Source of the DNA: Novosphingobium decolorationis
GTDB lineage: Bacteria > Pseudomonadota > Alphaproteobacteria > Sphingomonadales > Sphingomonadaceae
Length of the DNA stretch: 64,000 bases
Direction of reading: 5' to 3'
Assembly (NCBI RefSeq): GCF_018417475.1
Contig: NZ_CP054856.1
Location: forward strand, 3,565,001 to 3,629,000
Positions within the stretch are counted from its first letter, which is position 1; each line of letters starts with the position of its first letter. Position numbers and translations under genes: made by a program. Shown one piece after another: positions 8,305-17,829 of this stretch. Below the pieces are notes generated by a model. The model saw only the letters and a program-made list of their open reading frames with translations, searched no databases and was not told the origin of the DNA.

Positions 8305-11300
8305 ATGAAGCTGAAATTCAAGGTCCAGCCCTATCAGACACAGGCCGTGACTGCGGTCGTGGACTGCTTCGCCGGGCAGCCGATGTCGAACGGGATCACC
8401 TACCGGATCGATCCGGGCCAGAAGGCGCAGACGAGCGCCTTCGAGGAGGGGTTCAAGAACGCCGATCTGGCGCTGACCGAGCTTCAGGTGCTGGCCAACA
8501 TCAAGGACGTCCAGAGCCACCAGAACCTGCCTGTTTCCGACAAGCTGGTCACCAGCGCCGGATGCCGGACCAACCTGGACATCGAGATGGAGACGGGGAC
8601 CGGCAAGACCTATTGCTACATCAAGACGATCTTTGAGATGAACAAGCGCTATGGCTGGTCGAAGTTCATCATTATGGTGCCGTCGATCGCCATCCGGGAA
8701 GGCGTCCACAAGTCGTTGCAGATCACTGCTGACCATTTCACCGAGAGCTACGGCAAGAAGGCGCGCTTCTTCATCTACAATTCCAAGCGCCTGCACGAGC
8801 TGGAGAGCTTCTCGTCGGATGCCGGCATCAACGTGATGGTCATCAACATCCAGGCGTTCGCGGCGCGCGGCGCCGACAACCGCCGCATCTATGAGGAGCT
8901 GGATGACTTCCAGTCCCGCAAGCCCATCGACGTGATCGCCAGCAACCGGCCGATCCTGATCCTTGACGAGCCGCAGAAGATGGAAGGCGCGGCCACGATG
9001 GAGGCGCTGCCGAAGTTCAAGCCGCTGATGATCCTGCGCTACTCGGCGACCCACAAGACGCAGCACAACCGCGTTCACCGGCTCGATGCGCTCGATGCCT
9101 ACAACCAGAAGCTGGTGAAGAAGATCGCCGTTCGGGGCATTCAGACTCGCGGACTTGCCGGCACGAACGCTTATCTTTACCTCGAGGGGATCGAGATCTC
9201 GAAGAAGGCGCCCGTGGCGCGGCTCGAGATCGAAGTGAAGCTCGCGAGCGGCGAGATTAAGCGCCAGCTCAAGCGGCTGGAGTTCCGTGACGACCTGTTC
9301 GCCGAGTCAGGCGAGCTGGATCAATACCGCGACGGCTTCACGATCTCCCAGATCGACGCCCGCAACGACACGGTCGAGTTCACCAACGGCGTGGCGCTCC
9401 GAGCAGGGGAGGCGACCGGCGACGTGTCGGAGCGCGACATACGGCGCATCCAGATCCGCGAGACGATCAAGGCGCATCTGGACAAGGAAAAGCAGCTCTT
9501 CGCGCAAGGGGTTAAGGTGCTGTCGCTGTTTTTCATCGACGAGGTCGTGAAGTACCGTGACTACACGCAGGCCGATGAGAAAGGCGAATATGCCCGCGTG
9601 TTCGAAGAGGAGTATGAGCTTCTCAAGGCGGAATATCTGGGTGAGCTGGCGATTGATAACGACGCCTACCGGAAGCACCTGGCGGGCATTGATGCAGCCA
9701 AGACGCACAACGGCTATTTCTCGATCGACAAAAAGACCAACCGGCTGAAGGACCCCGCTGTCGGAGCGCGGTCGGTCGATTCAGACGACGTGGACGCCTA
9801 CGACCTGATCCTGAAGGACAAGGAACGCCTGCTGTCTTTTTCGGAACCCACGCGGTTCATCTTCTCGCATTCCGCGCTGCGCGAAGGATGGGACAATCCC
9901 AACGTCTTCGTCATGTGCATGCTCAAGCACAGCGACAACACCGTTTCGCGGCGCCAGGAAGTGGGCCGCGGACTACGCCTGTCGGTGGACCAACACGGCG
10001 ACCGGATGGATAACCCCGCAGTCGTCCATGACATAAACGTCCTCACCGTCGTCGCCAGCGAGAGCTACAAGAACTTTGTGGCCGGCCTCCAGAAGGAGAT
10101 CGCCGACACGCTGACGTCGCGCCCGCGCAAGGCGACGGAAGCATACTTCACGGGCAAGACCATCAAGACGGATGCCGGCCCGGTCGAGATCACGCCGGCC
10201 ATGGCGAAGCAGATCTACCGGTACCTCGTGAAGAACGACTATTCCGATGACGCGGACCAGATCACCGGCGCCTACCATCAGGCGAAGGAAGCTGGAACCT
10301 TGGCGGCTTTGCCAGATGAGTTGAAGGCGCACGCCGATCAGATCTTCCAGATCATCGACAGCGTCTTCAGCGATGCGCAGATGCCCAAGGTCGAGGATGG
10401 CCGCAAGTCGAAGACCAATCCGCTCAACGAGAATTTCGAGAAGAAGGAATTCCAGGAGCTCTGGCGGCGCATCAACCAGAAAGCCGTCTATCGCGTAGAG
10501 TTCGACTCCGAGGAATTGGTCCGCAAATGCGTAAGCGCCCTCGATAGCCAGCTTCGCGTGACGCCGCTCCAGTACACCGTTCAGGCAGGGATTCAGGGCG
10601 ATGGGCTGACTGACGAGCAGCTCAGGGCAGGTGATGGTTTTGCCCTGACAGGGTCTACGACCGAGCGCGGCGAATCGGTCCATTCGCTCGTGAAGTATGA
10701 CCTCCTCGGAAAGATCGCTGAAAATACGGAACTCACACGCAAGACTGCAGCCGATATCCTGACTGGCATCCAGGGCAGCGTGTTCGGGCAGCTCAAAGAG
10801 AACCCGGAGCACTTCATCGCCGAGGCGTCGCGGATCATCGCCGAACAGAAGGCCACGATGGTGATCGAGCGGCTGACCTATGACGGGCTCGCCGAGCATT
10901 ACGACGTTGACATCTTCACCGCGAACCAGACCGGCCAGGACTTTTCCAAGGCTTCGACTAAGCTCAAGCGGCACGTCTACGATTATGTGGTGACCGACTC
11001 CGACATCGAGCGCAAGTTCGTCGACGGGCTCGATATCGCCAGCGAGGTCGTGGTCTACGCCAAGCTGCCGCGCGGCTTCCTGATCCCGACACCCGTTGGC
11101 GACTATAACCCCGATTGGGCGATTTCCTTCAAGGAGGGAAGCGTCAAGCACATCTACTTTGTCGCCGAGACCAAGGGCACCATGTCTTCGATGAAGCTCC
11201 GGGAGATCGAAAAGACGAAGATCGCTTGTGCCCGGAAATTCTTCGATGAGATCGGGCGGCGCGTGTCTGAGGATCGAGTCAAGTATGACGTGGTCACCGG

Positions 11301-11349
11301 TTACGAGAAGCTAATGGATATTGTGGGGGGAGCCCCTCCATTTAATTAG
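8305..11349 (+). CDS. res: Type III restriction enzyme Res subunit (helicase-endonuclease)
   Basis: A 1014-aa protein, full length for Res. Walker A TGTGKT is at about residues 96-101, the DEAD-like DEPQ near 220, and motif [14 protein letters not shown] near 548. At the C-terminus (about 930-960) GDYNPDW and AETKGT form the PD...ExK endonuclease site of type III Res enzymes. Res cleaves DNA only in complex with Mod, after ATP-driven communication between two sites. Because mod is interrupted, Res is probably inactive or untargeted in this strain, which also avoids self-damage. The gene itself shows no lesion. It converges with the minus-strand TrlF gene 43 bases further on. Confidence 0.93.
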   Translation: MKLKFKVQPYQTQAVTAVVDCFAGQPMSNGITYRIDPGQKAQTSAFEEGFKNADLALTELQVLANIKDVQSHQNLPVSDKLVTSAGCRTNLDIEMETGTGKTYCYIKTIFEMNKRYGWSKFIIMVPSIAIREGVHKSLQITADHFTESYGKKARFFIYNSKRLHELESFSSDAGINVMVINIQAFAARGADNRRIYEELDDFQSRKPIDVIASNRPILILDEPQKMEGAATMEALPKFKPLMILRYSATHKTQHNRVHRLDALDAYNQKLVKKIAVRGIQTRGLAGTNAYLYLEGIEISKKAPVARLEIEVKLASGEIKRQLKRLEFRDDLFAESGELDQYRDGFTISQIDARNDTVEFTNGVALRAGEATGDVSERDIRRIQIRETIKAHLDKEKQLFAQGVKVLSLFFIDEVVKYRDYTQADEKGEYARVFEEEYELLKAEYLGELAIDNDAYRKHLAGIDAAKTHNGYFSIDKKTNRLKDPAVGARSVDSDDVDAYDLILKDKERLLSFSEPTRFIFSHSALREGWDNPNVFVMCMLKHSDNTVSRRQEVGRGLRLSVDQHGDRMDNPAVVHDINVLTVVASESYKNFVAGLQKEIADTLTSRPRKATEAYFTGKTIKTDAGPVEITPAMAKQIYRYLVKNDYSDDADQITGAYHQAKEAGTLAALPDELKAHADQIFQIIDSVFSDAQMPKVEDGRKSKTNPLNENFEKKEFQELWRRINQKAVYRVEFDSEELVRKCVSALDSQLRVTPLQYTVQAGIQGDGLTDEQLRAGDGFALTGSTTERGESVHSLVKYDLLGKIAENTELTRKTAADILTGIQGSVFGQLKENPEHFIAEASRIIAEQKATMVIERLTYDGLAEHYDVDIFTANQTGQDFSKASTKLKRHVYDYVVTDSDIERKFVDGLDIASEVVVYAKLPRGFLIPTPVGDYNPDWAISFKEGSVKHIYFVAETKGTMSSMKLREIEKTKIACARKFFDEIGRRVSEDRVKYDVVTGYEKLMDIVGGAPPFN

Positions 11350-11392
11350 TGGCTTGCCGCGCGGAGAATGAATGAAGCATAACAGTCTCCCT

Positions 11393-14368
11393 CTAGCGAT
11401 CCAATCTGACTCTCAGCCTCCGCGCCCTTTCCCTGAAGGCTTCCTCGCCTCCCTCCAGGATGTCGCACACCGCCTTGCGGATCTCGGCGTTCTCCAGCCC
11501 CCCGGCCTTGTAGGTGATCGGCGGAAGACCGCCTGCCGCATGTGGCCCGGCGTCCGCGACGATGATCTGATCGGCATCGGTATTGATGACAAGGTTGGCG
11601 TTGTGGGTGACCATGATCACCTGCCGCTTGGCCTTGGCCGAAATGAATAGAGCGACCAGCTCCTCGAACACCGATTTCGGGTCCAGGTTTTCTTCCGGCT
11701 GATCGATGATGAGCGGGCGATCGTCCGCATCGTCGAGCGCCAGATAGAGGAGAAGCAGCACAATGCCTCTCGTGCCGGGAGAGAGTTTGCGGATGTCGAT
11801 GCCGTCATAGACAATCTCGTAGCGCACCGAGATGTGGTCCGTGGCGAAGAGCCAATGTGCGAACCGCTTCAGCCAGGCGCGGAATTCAGCCTGCTGGTTC
11901 TGCGCGTACGGCGCGTGGCCAATCAGGTCTCTCATATACTGGGCGATGAAACCAGCCATCGCCGTTTGTACGTCCGCGGCCGATCCCGTCTCCCAGGCGG
12001 GCCGCAAGGTCGCGTCCGCAAGCGCGATCAGCGAGCCGCGTCCCTGGAACGGTCCAGCCTTGCGCCGATCGAGGAGATTTTCCTCAGCCACCGTGCCCCA
12101 GCTGGCGACGTCGACGATGCGTCGGACCGAGAAGCCGAGTTTGCGTAGAGTGCCGGTCGAAGACGAAAGGCGCGCCATCAGAGGCGCGTACAGATCAGCG
12201 AGCGCGGTCTGCTCGCTGACGATCGCCTGGAAAACCCGGCCATAAGCGGCATCGCGCTCGGTTTGGAGGTCTTTTCGCCGCGCGGCCGCGCCCTGGGCAT
12301 CGGTCAACCGTGTCTGCAGGTTTTGGAGCGCCGCGTTCTCTAGCGCGATCCGCTGCGACAGGGTGGCATACTGATTGCGGACGATGTTGTCGGCGCTGAC
12401 CAGCGCTTCAAGGCGCGTCATCTCCGCCAGCAGCGTGTTGAGCGGCAGCTTCGTCAGGTCCGCCGTGTCCGGGAAGACGGGCGTTGTGGGGAGCGCCGGC
12501 GGAAGGGGAAGGCCCGTGAGCGTGGCGATCTGCTGATCGGCCCATGTCACGTAGTTGGCGAGGCTGGTGTCGACGTTGCCCTTGTAGATCAGCAGGAATT
12601 CATCCCACTGCTGCGCGCTCAGGCCGCTTTGTTGATGCCGTTCCTTGGCCTGGCGCAGGAGTTCAGGCGCCTTTGTGGCCCGCGTGCTGGCCACTTCATC
12701 CTGCAGTGCGACGAAGGTGCGCCGCTGATTGGCATAGGCCTGTATCGTACCACGCAGCGCTTGAACGGCCTGACCAAGCTGGGCGTGCCGAGCCGCCTGC
12801 GCTTCGGTGCCCTTGACGACGAGCTTGGCCAGATCCTGAGTGTAACTCTTGATCTGGCCGTCCTTCTGGGTGACCTGCAGCGACAGGCTCGCGATCGAAG
12901 CCTCCTTCTCGATTTCCGTGGCGACGCGATCAGATATGTCCGCGATCGCGTCCGCCTCCCGTTCCCGGGCCTGCTGGAAGCGGGCGGTCCGAAACTCACG
13001 CAGTTCTGCAAAATCGATCGCGCCATCACGAGCGTCTTGAGGGTGGGCCTCGAAAATCACGCGTTCGATTTCCGCAATCAGGCCGTCAGAGACGCCAGCG
13101 GAAGAGCAAAGCTCTTCGACGAATTGTTGCGACAGATAACGCGCACGGGGAAAGGCCAAATGGCCGTTAGCATCGCGGCCGTCCAGGAACCGCGTGACGG
13201 TGGCGCCGCCCGCCCATGCCAAGGTAGCGGACGCATTGCCGAGAAGCTTGCGGGCCCGCACGAGGAAGGACGGACTGATATTCTCGTTGGCTTTCCATGC
13301 CGCCGGCGTGATCGCGTCGCAACCGGCGGCGATCACGTCGGCGAGCGCGGTCTTGCCAGAGCCGCGCGCGCCGATGATCGCCACCAGACCGGGATTGAGT
13401 GGAATCGACGGCGTTGGAGCCCAAGCGGCATCGGCCAGCGAAACGTGCGAGATGACTTGTGAGGGCATCGCCGTGCGCGGCGGCTCGGCCGCGACATGAG
13501 CGCGCCCCTCGGGATCGATGCAGGCTTGGCGCAGGGCGTCGAATTCGAGCCCGCCCTTGATCCACGAATATCGATCTTCGACGGGCTGTCCCACGGTCTG
13601 CTGATCATGCGCATCGCTACCGTGAAGGCAGGGCTTGCAGCCGCCGTAGCGCTCGCGGAGCTGATCGAGCGTCACACCCCGGCGTCCACACCAAAATTCA
13701 CGCTGGGCGGGACTACTCGAGAAAATGATATGGGCGAACTTCTCGATTTCCTGACGCATTGTGGCGTCGGCAGCCTGCCGCAAGCCAGACGTCCCGTCAC
13801 CAGCCGCGCCGGCAACCGCGATCAGGATATTCGCTTTCGCCCAGTCGCTCTCTCGCATGACGCGACGAAGCTGATCGAAATTCACCTTGAATTGCGTCGC
13901 GCCGTGAGCGAGCGCGGCACGGTCATCGATGATGGTCGTGTCGGCCTTCTTGCCCAGCGAAATCAGGTCCTGGCGCGTGCAGTTGAAGGTATCGCCATGC
14001 GCCTGAAACTGAAGACGCTGCAGAATGCGGTGCAGCTCCTCAATGTGTTTGGGGTCGTCGGGGCTGACCAGAAGGTGCAGGTTGACGAAGCCGGTCTTGG
14101 CCGCGACGTCGAGGCGGAGCTCGACGTTCGGGAAAATGAGTTGGACCTTGGGCAGGCGGCCCGCCGTCTTGTGCTTCAGCACTTCCTCATATGTGTCCGT
14201 CAGATAGTAGTCCGTGACTGCAATTGCCTCGATCTTCGGCGTGACGGTTTCGAGGGACGTGAGATAGGTCTCCCACGGGGTGCCCCCGCCGAACTGATTG
14301 TTCAGGACGGTTCCCGGGGCGTGAATATGTGGCTCCCAGCGCCGCCATTCGGATCCGCGACCGATCAT
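11393..14368 (-). CDS. TrlF-type protein: PHP phosphoesterase domain plus AAA/SMC-like ATPase
   Basis: A 991-aa protein; the ATG at 14368 is chosen because AGGAGG lies just ahead of it. The N-terminus carries WRRWEPHIHAPGT and KPCLHGSDAHD, metal-binding His/Asp motifs of a PHP phosphoesterase. An ATPase domain follows, with Walker A IIGARGSGKT near residue 330, a long helical insertion (roughly 450-700) of coiled-coil character, and Walker B LIIDQPEENLD near 885, then VIMVTHNANL. This matches the TrlF family of defence-associated ATPases with an ABC/SMC-like split head. Substrate and effector are not established. It is last in a minus-strand operon after a nuclease-like gene and an unknown gene. 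Domain calls are firm; a defence role is inferred from the setting. Confidence 0.85.
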   Translation of the reverse strand: MIGRGSEWRRWEPHIHAPGTVLNNQFGGGTPWETYLTSLETVTPKIEAIAVTDYYLTDTYEEVLKHKTAGRLPKVQLIFPNVELRLDVAAKTGFVNLHLLVSPDDPKHIEELHRILQRLQFQAHGDTFNCTRQDLISLGKKADTTIIDDRAALAHGATQFKVNFDQLRRVMRESDWAKANILIAVAGAAGDGTSGLRQAADATMRQEIEKFAHIIFSSSPAQREFWCGRRGVTLDQLRERYGGCKPCLHGSDAHDQQTVGQPVEDRYSWIKGGLEFDALRQACIDPEGRAHVAAEPPRTAMPSQVISHVSLADAAWAPTPSIPLNPGLVAIIGARGSGKTALADVIAAGCDAITPAAWKANENISPSFLVRARKLLGNASATLAWAGGATVTRFLDGRDANGHLAFPRARYLSQQFVEELCSSAGVSDGLIAEIERVIFEAHPQDARDGAIDFAELREFRTARFQQAREREADAIADISDRVATEIEKEASIASLSLQVTQKDGQIKSYTQDLAKLVVKGTEAQAARHAQLGQAVQALRGTIQAYANQRRTFVALQDEVASTRATKAPELLRQAKERHQQSGLSAQQWDEFLLIYKGNVDTSLANYVTWADQQIATLTGLPLPPALPTTPVFPDTADLTKLPLNTLLAEMTRLEALVSADNIVRNQYATLSQRIALENAALQNLQTRLTDAQGAAARRKDLQTERDAAYGRVFQAIVSEQTALADLYAPLMARLSSSTGTLRKLGFSVRRIVDVASWGTVAEENLLDRRKAGPFQGRGSLIALADATLRPAWETGSAADVQTAMAGFIAQYMRDLIGHAPYAQNQQAEFRAWLKRFAHWLFATDHISVRYEIVYDGIDIRKLSPGTRGIVLLLLYLALDDADDRPLIIDQPEENLDPKSVFEELVALFISAKAKRQVIMVTHNANLVINTDADQIIVADAGPHAAGGLPPITYKAGGLENAEIRKAVCDILEGGEEAFRERARRLRVRLDR

Positions 14369-14491
14369 TCTTCCTCCTTTGTCCCGGTCGTTGTCCGCCT
14401 TGACGGCCGTGCTCCCGGTTGATGTGTTCGAGCCCAATGATGATGTGCCGAGACCGCGCATGCCTCGGCCCGGTGCAGTAATGTAAAAGGT

Positions 14492-15520
14492 CTATCGACT
14501 TACGCGAAAATCCCAACCCAGTTCGTTTCGCTGATCATTCAGGCCATCGGAGTAATTGTGAAGGACATCTCCGATTTGGTGCTCGTCGAGAGCGCATGGA
14601 TTCTCCAGGGCCGTCTGATCCCAACCGACGTTCCAGATCGTCAGCAGTTCGGGTTTCTCGCTCCAGCGCGGCAGGAAGAACGTGATCGCCATCAGGGTAG
14701 GGAATTGACGGAGAATGCCGACCCGTGTCTGGTGGCCCGCCAGATTGCTTTTGCCGTCGAACTCCGGAAGCGACAGAATTTGCTCCCCGGGTTGGCCGAG
14801 TGCGATCTGCCACAGCTCGCCGCTTACACAGCTTTCCGCCGGTGGCCCGGCGTGGAAGAAAACGGGCAGAAGGCCGGACGGGCCTTGCGCGATGCTGCTA
14901 AGGCGACCGAGATCGACGACAAGCACGGTCGGGCCGTACTCGATCTGACCGGGCTTGATGTTGTTGCTGATCTTCTGGATCGTGTCGTCGATCCGCCCGA
15001 CGGAACCTGCATTGGGCAGGTGGCCCGATATCTCTAGTGGCTTGCCGAAGTGGATTCCTGGTTGGCGCGCGCGTCCGTCCAGCTCGGCCGCAACCTCCAA
15101 CGCCTCGTGACCGATCTCCTTGTGACGCCGCAGCGGTTCGGCGATTTCCAGGGCCTTGACCTCGAAATAGAGTTTGCCGGCGCTGTGCGAGTAGCGGAAA
15201 TCCGGGCGCTTCGCGTTGTGGCCCCCGGTGCCGGGCGTGCGCTCCAAAACAACGCCGCGATCCTTCATCGCCAGATAGAAGGATGCTTCGGAGTAGGCCT
15301 CATAGGCCTGCGCCATCTGGACATGGTCTTCGGGGCCTGTCACCGCCTTGAGCTTGGCGCGCAGCTCCCGATCCAGGGATGCGAGCGTCGCGTCGGCTGC
15401 CGCGTCGGCAACGATCCTTTCGACCTGATCCCGCGTCATCATCATGATGGGGACCGAAAGCGTCAGGCCGGAGAGCAGCTGTGATACGCGGATGAATTCG
15501 TCGATCGATGTGGTCGCCAT
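14492..15520 (-). CDS. PD-(D/E)XK nuclease-like protein of the TrlF operon
   Basis: A 342-aa protein of no family I can name. RPDF (D107) followed by LYFEVKAL (E120, K122) forms a classic PD-(D/E)XK nuclease core, with acidic residues upstream (SEAS, around residue 77) that could be the helix-one Glu. The rest has no recognised domain. ATG at 15520 is preferred over an in-frame GTG at 15532 that overlaps the upstream stop; GAGG lies 5 bases before the ATG. It is sandwiched between the unknown gene and the TrlF gene on the same strand and is probably co-transcribed. I infer that it is the DNA-cutting or nucleic-acid-cutting effector for the TrlF ATPase. Confidence 0.7.
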   Translation of the reverse strand: MATTSIDEFIRVSQLLSGLTLSVPIMMMTRDQVERIVADAAADATLASLDRELRAKLKAVTGPEDHVQMAQAYEAYSEASFYLAMKDRGVVLERTPGTGGHNAKRPDFRYSHSAGKLYFEVKALEIAEPLRRHKEIGHEALEVAAELDGRARQPGIHFGKPLEISGHLPNAGSVGRIDDTIQKISNNIKPGQIEYGPTVLVVDLGRLSSIAQGPSGLLPVFFHAGPPAESCVSGELWQIALGQPGEQILSLPEFDGKSNLAGHQTRVGILRQFPTLMAITFFLPRWSEKPELLTIWNVGWDQTALENPCALDEHQIGDVLHNYSDGLNDQRNELGWDFRVSR

Positions 15521-15528
15521 GTCTGACC

Positions 15529-16083
15529 TCACGCGCGCCGCAGCATCCGCTCGACGCGGACGCGATGGTAGCCATTCGCATGCACCTGCTGACGCAACTG
15601 GCTGAGGTCGTGGACGCCGAAAGCCACGGCGGCTTTGATCGGGCTCGCGAAGGTGGCGTAATAGGTCCAGCGCGCATTCTCAGGCAGGGCGGCGTTCTGG
15701 CGGCGGTCGGTGATGACGACGTCGCGCGGATCGCTGGTGTTGCGGAAGGCGTGGAAGGTGAACCAATCCGGTCGCCGATAGCGCGCGGCCTTCATGAAGG
15801 GCACCGACTGAACCTTGACGTCGCCCTGGTCGAGCAACCAACCGCGTTGCTCCAGGATCTGCCGCACCATATGGCCGATCATCTGCTTGATTCGATCCGC
15901 CAGCACTTCCTCCCGGAAAGCTTCGAGAAGTTGCTCTTCGATCCCCTCGACGGCGGGCTTGCTCAGCTCCGATGCGGTCTCGAGGCGGGCGACATTTTCG
16001 GGCCGGGTCAGGAAGGACCAAAGTTGTTGGCCGAGTTCGGACTCCGAGAGCGATGCGAACTTTTCGGGGTTATAGACATACAT
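15529..16083 (-). CDS. Unrecognised protein, first gene of the TrlF operon
   Basis: A 184-aa soluble protein starting MYVYNPEKFASLSESELGQQ. The ATG at 16083 has GGAG 8 bases upstream; an in-frame GTG at 16092 is less likely. The middle holds a helical segment (EEQLLEAFREEVLADRIKQM) and then RRPDWFTFHAF and DVVITDRRQNAALPENARW. No motif assigns a function. Its stop overlaps an alternative start of the nuclease-like gene, so the two are tightly coupled. A good promoter on this strand lies at 16106-16134. It may be a sensor or an inhibitor of the neighbouring nuclease, but this is a guess from position only. Confidence 0.65.
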   Translation of the reverse strand: MYVYNPEKFASLSESELGQQLWSFLTRPENVARLETASELSKPAVEGIEEQLLEAFREEVLADRIKQMIGHMVRQILEQRGWLLDQGDVKVQSVPFMKAARYRRPDWFTFHAFRNTSDPRDVVITDRRQNAALPENARWTYYATFASPIKAAVAFGVHDLSQLRQQVHANGYHRVRVERMLRRA

Positions 16084-16105
16084 GGCCGACACTCCAATTT
16101 AGGCA

Positions 16106-16134
16106 AATATGCCCGGTCATAAACATCCGGTCAA
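16106..16134 (-). promoter_or_regulatory. Sigma-70-type promoter for the TrlF operon
   Basis: On the minus strand TTGACC (16134-16129) and CATATT (16111-16106) are separated by exactly 17 bases, a near-consensus housekeeping promoter pointing at the unknown gene that begins at 16083. The short distance to the start gives a leader of about 15-20 bases carrying GGAG. It is back to back with the promoter of the AbiEi/AbiEii pair, so repressor binding at 16170-16199 could influence both. Confidence 0.55.
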
Positions 16135-16162
16135 GATTGCTCGACGTGGCAATCTCCGGAAC

Positions 16163-16191
16163 TTGAAAACTGTCAGAAAACCGCGTATATT
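16163..16191 (+). promoter_or_regulatory. Sigma-70-type promoter for the AbiEi/AbiEii pair
   Basis: TTGAAA (16163-16168) and TATATT (16186-16191) are 17 bases apart. The expected transcription start falls near 16198, only about 10 bases before the ATG, so the mRNA leader is very short and begins at the AGGAG ribosome site. The spacer and the -10 lie inside the inverted repeat at 16170-16199, the usual geometry for a self-repressed toxin-antitoxin promoter. Confidence 0.6.
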
Positions 16192-16199
16192 TCTGACAG
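16170..16199. promoter_or_regulatory. Perfect inverted repeat, operator of the AbiEi/AbiEii pair
   Basis: CTGTCAGAAA (16170-16179) and TTTCTGACAG (16190-16199) are exact reverse complements with a 10-base spacer. The centres of the arms are 20 bases apart, two turns of the helix, so a dimer could bind both on one face. The repeat covers the promoter spacer and -10 and touches the ribosome site. AbiEi antitoxins are known to repress their own operons through inverted repeats. Confidence 0.75.
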
Positions 16200-16206
16200 G
16201 AGTTTG

Positions 16207-16803
16207 ATGATGCAACGATTGCCCGAGCAGATTCTGTCGCACGCGGAAGGCCTGCCTGAGGGTGCGCCGATATCCGCCAAGGGCTTGCTGCACCTTGGCA
16301 ATAGGGCAGCCGTCGACCAGGCGCTGTCGCGCCTAGTGGAGCGGGGCCGCTTGATGCGCGCTGGTCGCGGCGTTTATCTGCGCCCGATTTCCAGCCGGTT
16401 CGGCACGAGGTCCCCCTCGGTCGAGCAAGCCGTCGAAGCGCTGGCCAGTCAGCGCGGCGAAGTCATCGTGCCCAGCGGGGCGGCGGCTGCAAACACGCTG
16501 GGGCTCACGACACAGGTGCCGGTGAGATCGGTTTATCTGACGTCGGGTCGCAGCCGCACGATGAGCTTGGGAAAGCAAATCGTTGAGCTTCGCCACGCGC
16601 CGCGCTGGCAGCTTGCCCTAGCCAATCGACCGGCTGGCGAGGCTGTGCGGGCTCTGGCGTGGCTCGGTCCAGACAAGGCGGAGGCAGCGCTTCAGGCTTT
16701 GAAGCGCAAGCTGCCATCGACGACATTCCAGGAGTTGGTGGCGGTAGCACCCCAGCTTCCGACATGGCTTGCGCGCAGCGTCGGAAAGGCCGCGCATGGC
16801 TGA
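16207..16803 (+). CDS. AbiEi-like antitoxin (DUF6088 type)
   Basis: A 198-aa protein. Residues 1-60 form a winged-helix domain ending in LMRAGRGVYLRP, the hallmark of AbiEi-type antitoxins. A domain of about 120 residues follows, containing EVIVPSGAAAANTLGLTTQ and VYLTSGRSRTMSLGKQIVEL, typical of DUF6088. ATG at 16207 or 16210 is preferred over TTG at 16204 given the AGGAG at 16198-16202. It should neutralise the downstream nucleotidyltransferase and repress the promoter through the inverted repeat at 16170-16199. Its stop overlaps the toxin start (ATGGCTGA). It differs clearly from the orphan AbiEi at 577-1194, so the island has two unrelated copies of this idea. Confidence 0.85.
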   Translation: MMQRLPEQILSHAEGLPEGAPISAKGLLHLGNRAAVDQALSRLVERGRLMRAGRGVYLRPISSRFGTRSPSVEQAVEALASQRGEVIVPSGAAAANTLGLTTQVPVRSVYLTSGRSRTMSLGKQIVELRHAPRWQLALANRPAGEAVRALAWLGPDKAEAALQALKRKLPSTTFQELVAVAPQLPTWLARSVGKAAHG

Positions 16804-17812
16804 TGTGTTCCTCAACCTTTCGGCGTCGGATCGCCGTGACGTGCTTGGTATTGCCGCTGACAAATCGGGACGGCCCGCCCATCTCCTCGAAAAGGATGCC
16901 TGGGTCGTTTGGGCGCTGGCAGCGCTCTATGCCACCTCGCTGGGTGAGCACCTCGTCTTTAAAGGCGGCACGTCGCTGTCGAAGGCCTACGGCGTCATCC
17001 GGCGTTTTTCGGAGGACGTCGATCTCACCTACGATATCCGCGCGATCGCCCCCGATCTCGTCGGCGAGAACGGCGAAGCGTTGCCGAAATCGCGCAGTGA
17101 GGAGAAGCGTTGGTCGAGCGAGGTGCGAAAACGGCTTCCTGAATGGGTATTGGGATCGGTCCAGCCTGCGATCGCCGGCGCTTTGGCGAAAGAGAAGCTG
17201 GCGGCAACCGTTCGCGCGGAGGGTGAGAAGCTCTTCATCGATTATGAGGCGACCACTACAGGGACGGGTTATGTCGCGCCAAGCGTCATGCTCGAATTCG
17301 GCGCACGCTCGACCGGCGACCCGGCAAGCGAGCGCGATGTCGCCTGCGATGCGTCCGGCTTGGTTGATGATGTGGTCTTTCCCACGGCCCGCCCTCGGGT
17401 GATGCACGCTGAGCGAACCTTCTGGGAAAAGGCCACCGCGATTCATGTCTTCTGCCTGCAAGAGCGTTTGCGTGGCGAGCGCTTCGCCCGTCATTGGCAT
17501 GATGTGGTGCGACTGGACGAGGCTGGTCTTGCCGCGAGTGCCTTCGCCGATCGCGATCTGGCGGACGCTGTCGCGCGCCACAAGACGATGTTCTTCGCCG
17601 AAAAAGGGGCCGATCGTGAGTTGATCGACTATGGGGCCGCGGTCCATGGCGGCCTGCGCCTGGTGCCGGCGGGGGAAGCGCTCCAGGCGCTTGGCGACGA
17701 CTACGCCCGGATGGTGGAGGACGGTCTGCTGCTCGACGACGCCGAAACTTTCGAGGCGTTGATGGCGCGTTGCGCCGACATGGCCGAGCGGGCCAACCGC
17801 GATAGAGAATAA
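16796..17812 (+). CDS. AbiEii/AbiGii-family nucleotidyltransferase toxin
   Basis: A 338-aa protein starting at an ATG that overlaps the antitoxin stop. The nucleotidyltransferase signature is complete: FKGGTSLSKAYGVIRRF (GG at 57-58), then SEDVDL with the metal-binding D74 and D76, and later the FWEKATAIH segment with its conserved Lys. Toxins of this family halt growth by adding nucleotides to RNA, with tRNA acceptor ends as the known target in some members. The pair acts as abortive-infection type toxin-antitoxin. The gene looks intact and full length. It is followed after 17 bases by the OLD-family gene on the same strand, so transcription may run on. Confidence 0.9.
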   Translation: MADVFLNLSASDRRDVLGIAADKSGRPAHLLEKDAWVVWALAALYATSLGEHLVFKGGTSLSKAYGVIRRFSEDVDLTYDIRAIAPDLVGENGEALPKSRSEEKRWSSEVRKRLPEWVLGSVQPAIAGALAKEKLAATVRAEGEKLFIDYEATTTGTGYVAPSVMLEFGARSTGDPASERDVACDASGLVDDVVFPTARPRVMHAERTFWEKATAIHVFCLQERLRGERFARHWHDVVRLDEAGLAASAFADRDLADAVARHKTMFFAEKGADRELIDYGAAVHGGLRLVPAGEALQALGDDYARMVEDGLLLDDAETFEALMARCADMAERANRDRE

Positions 17813-17829
17813 CGAGGGGGGACGGACGT

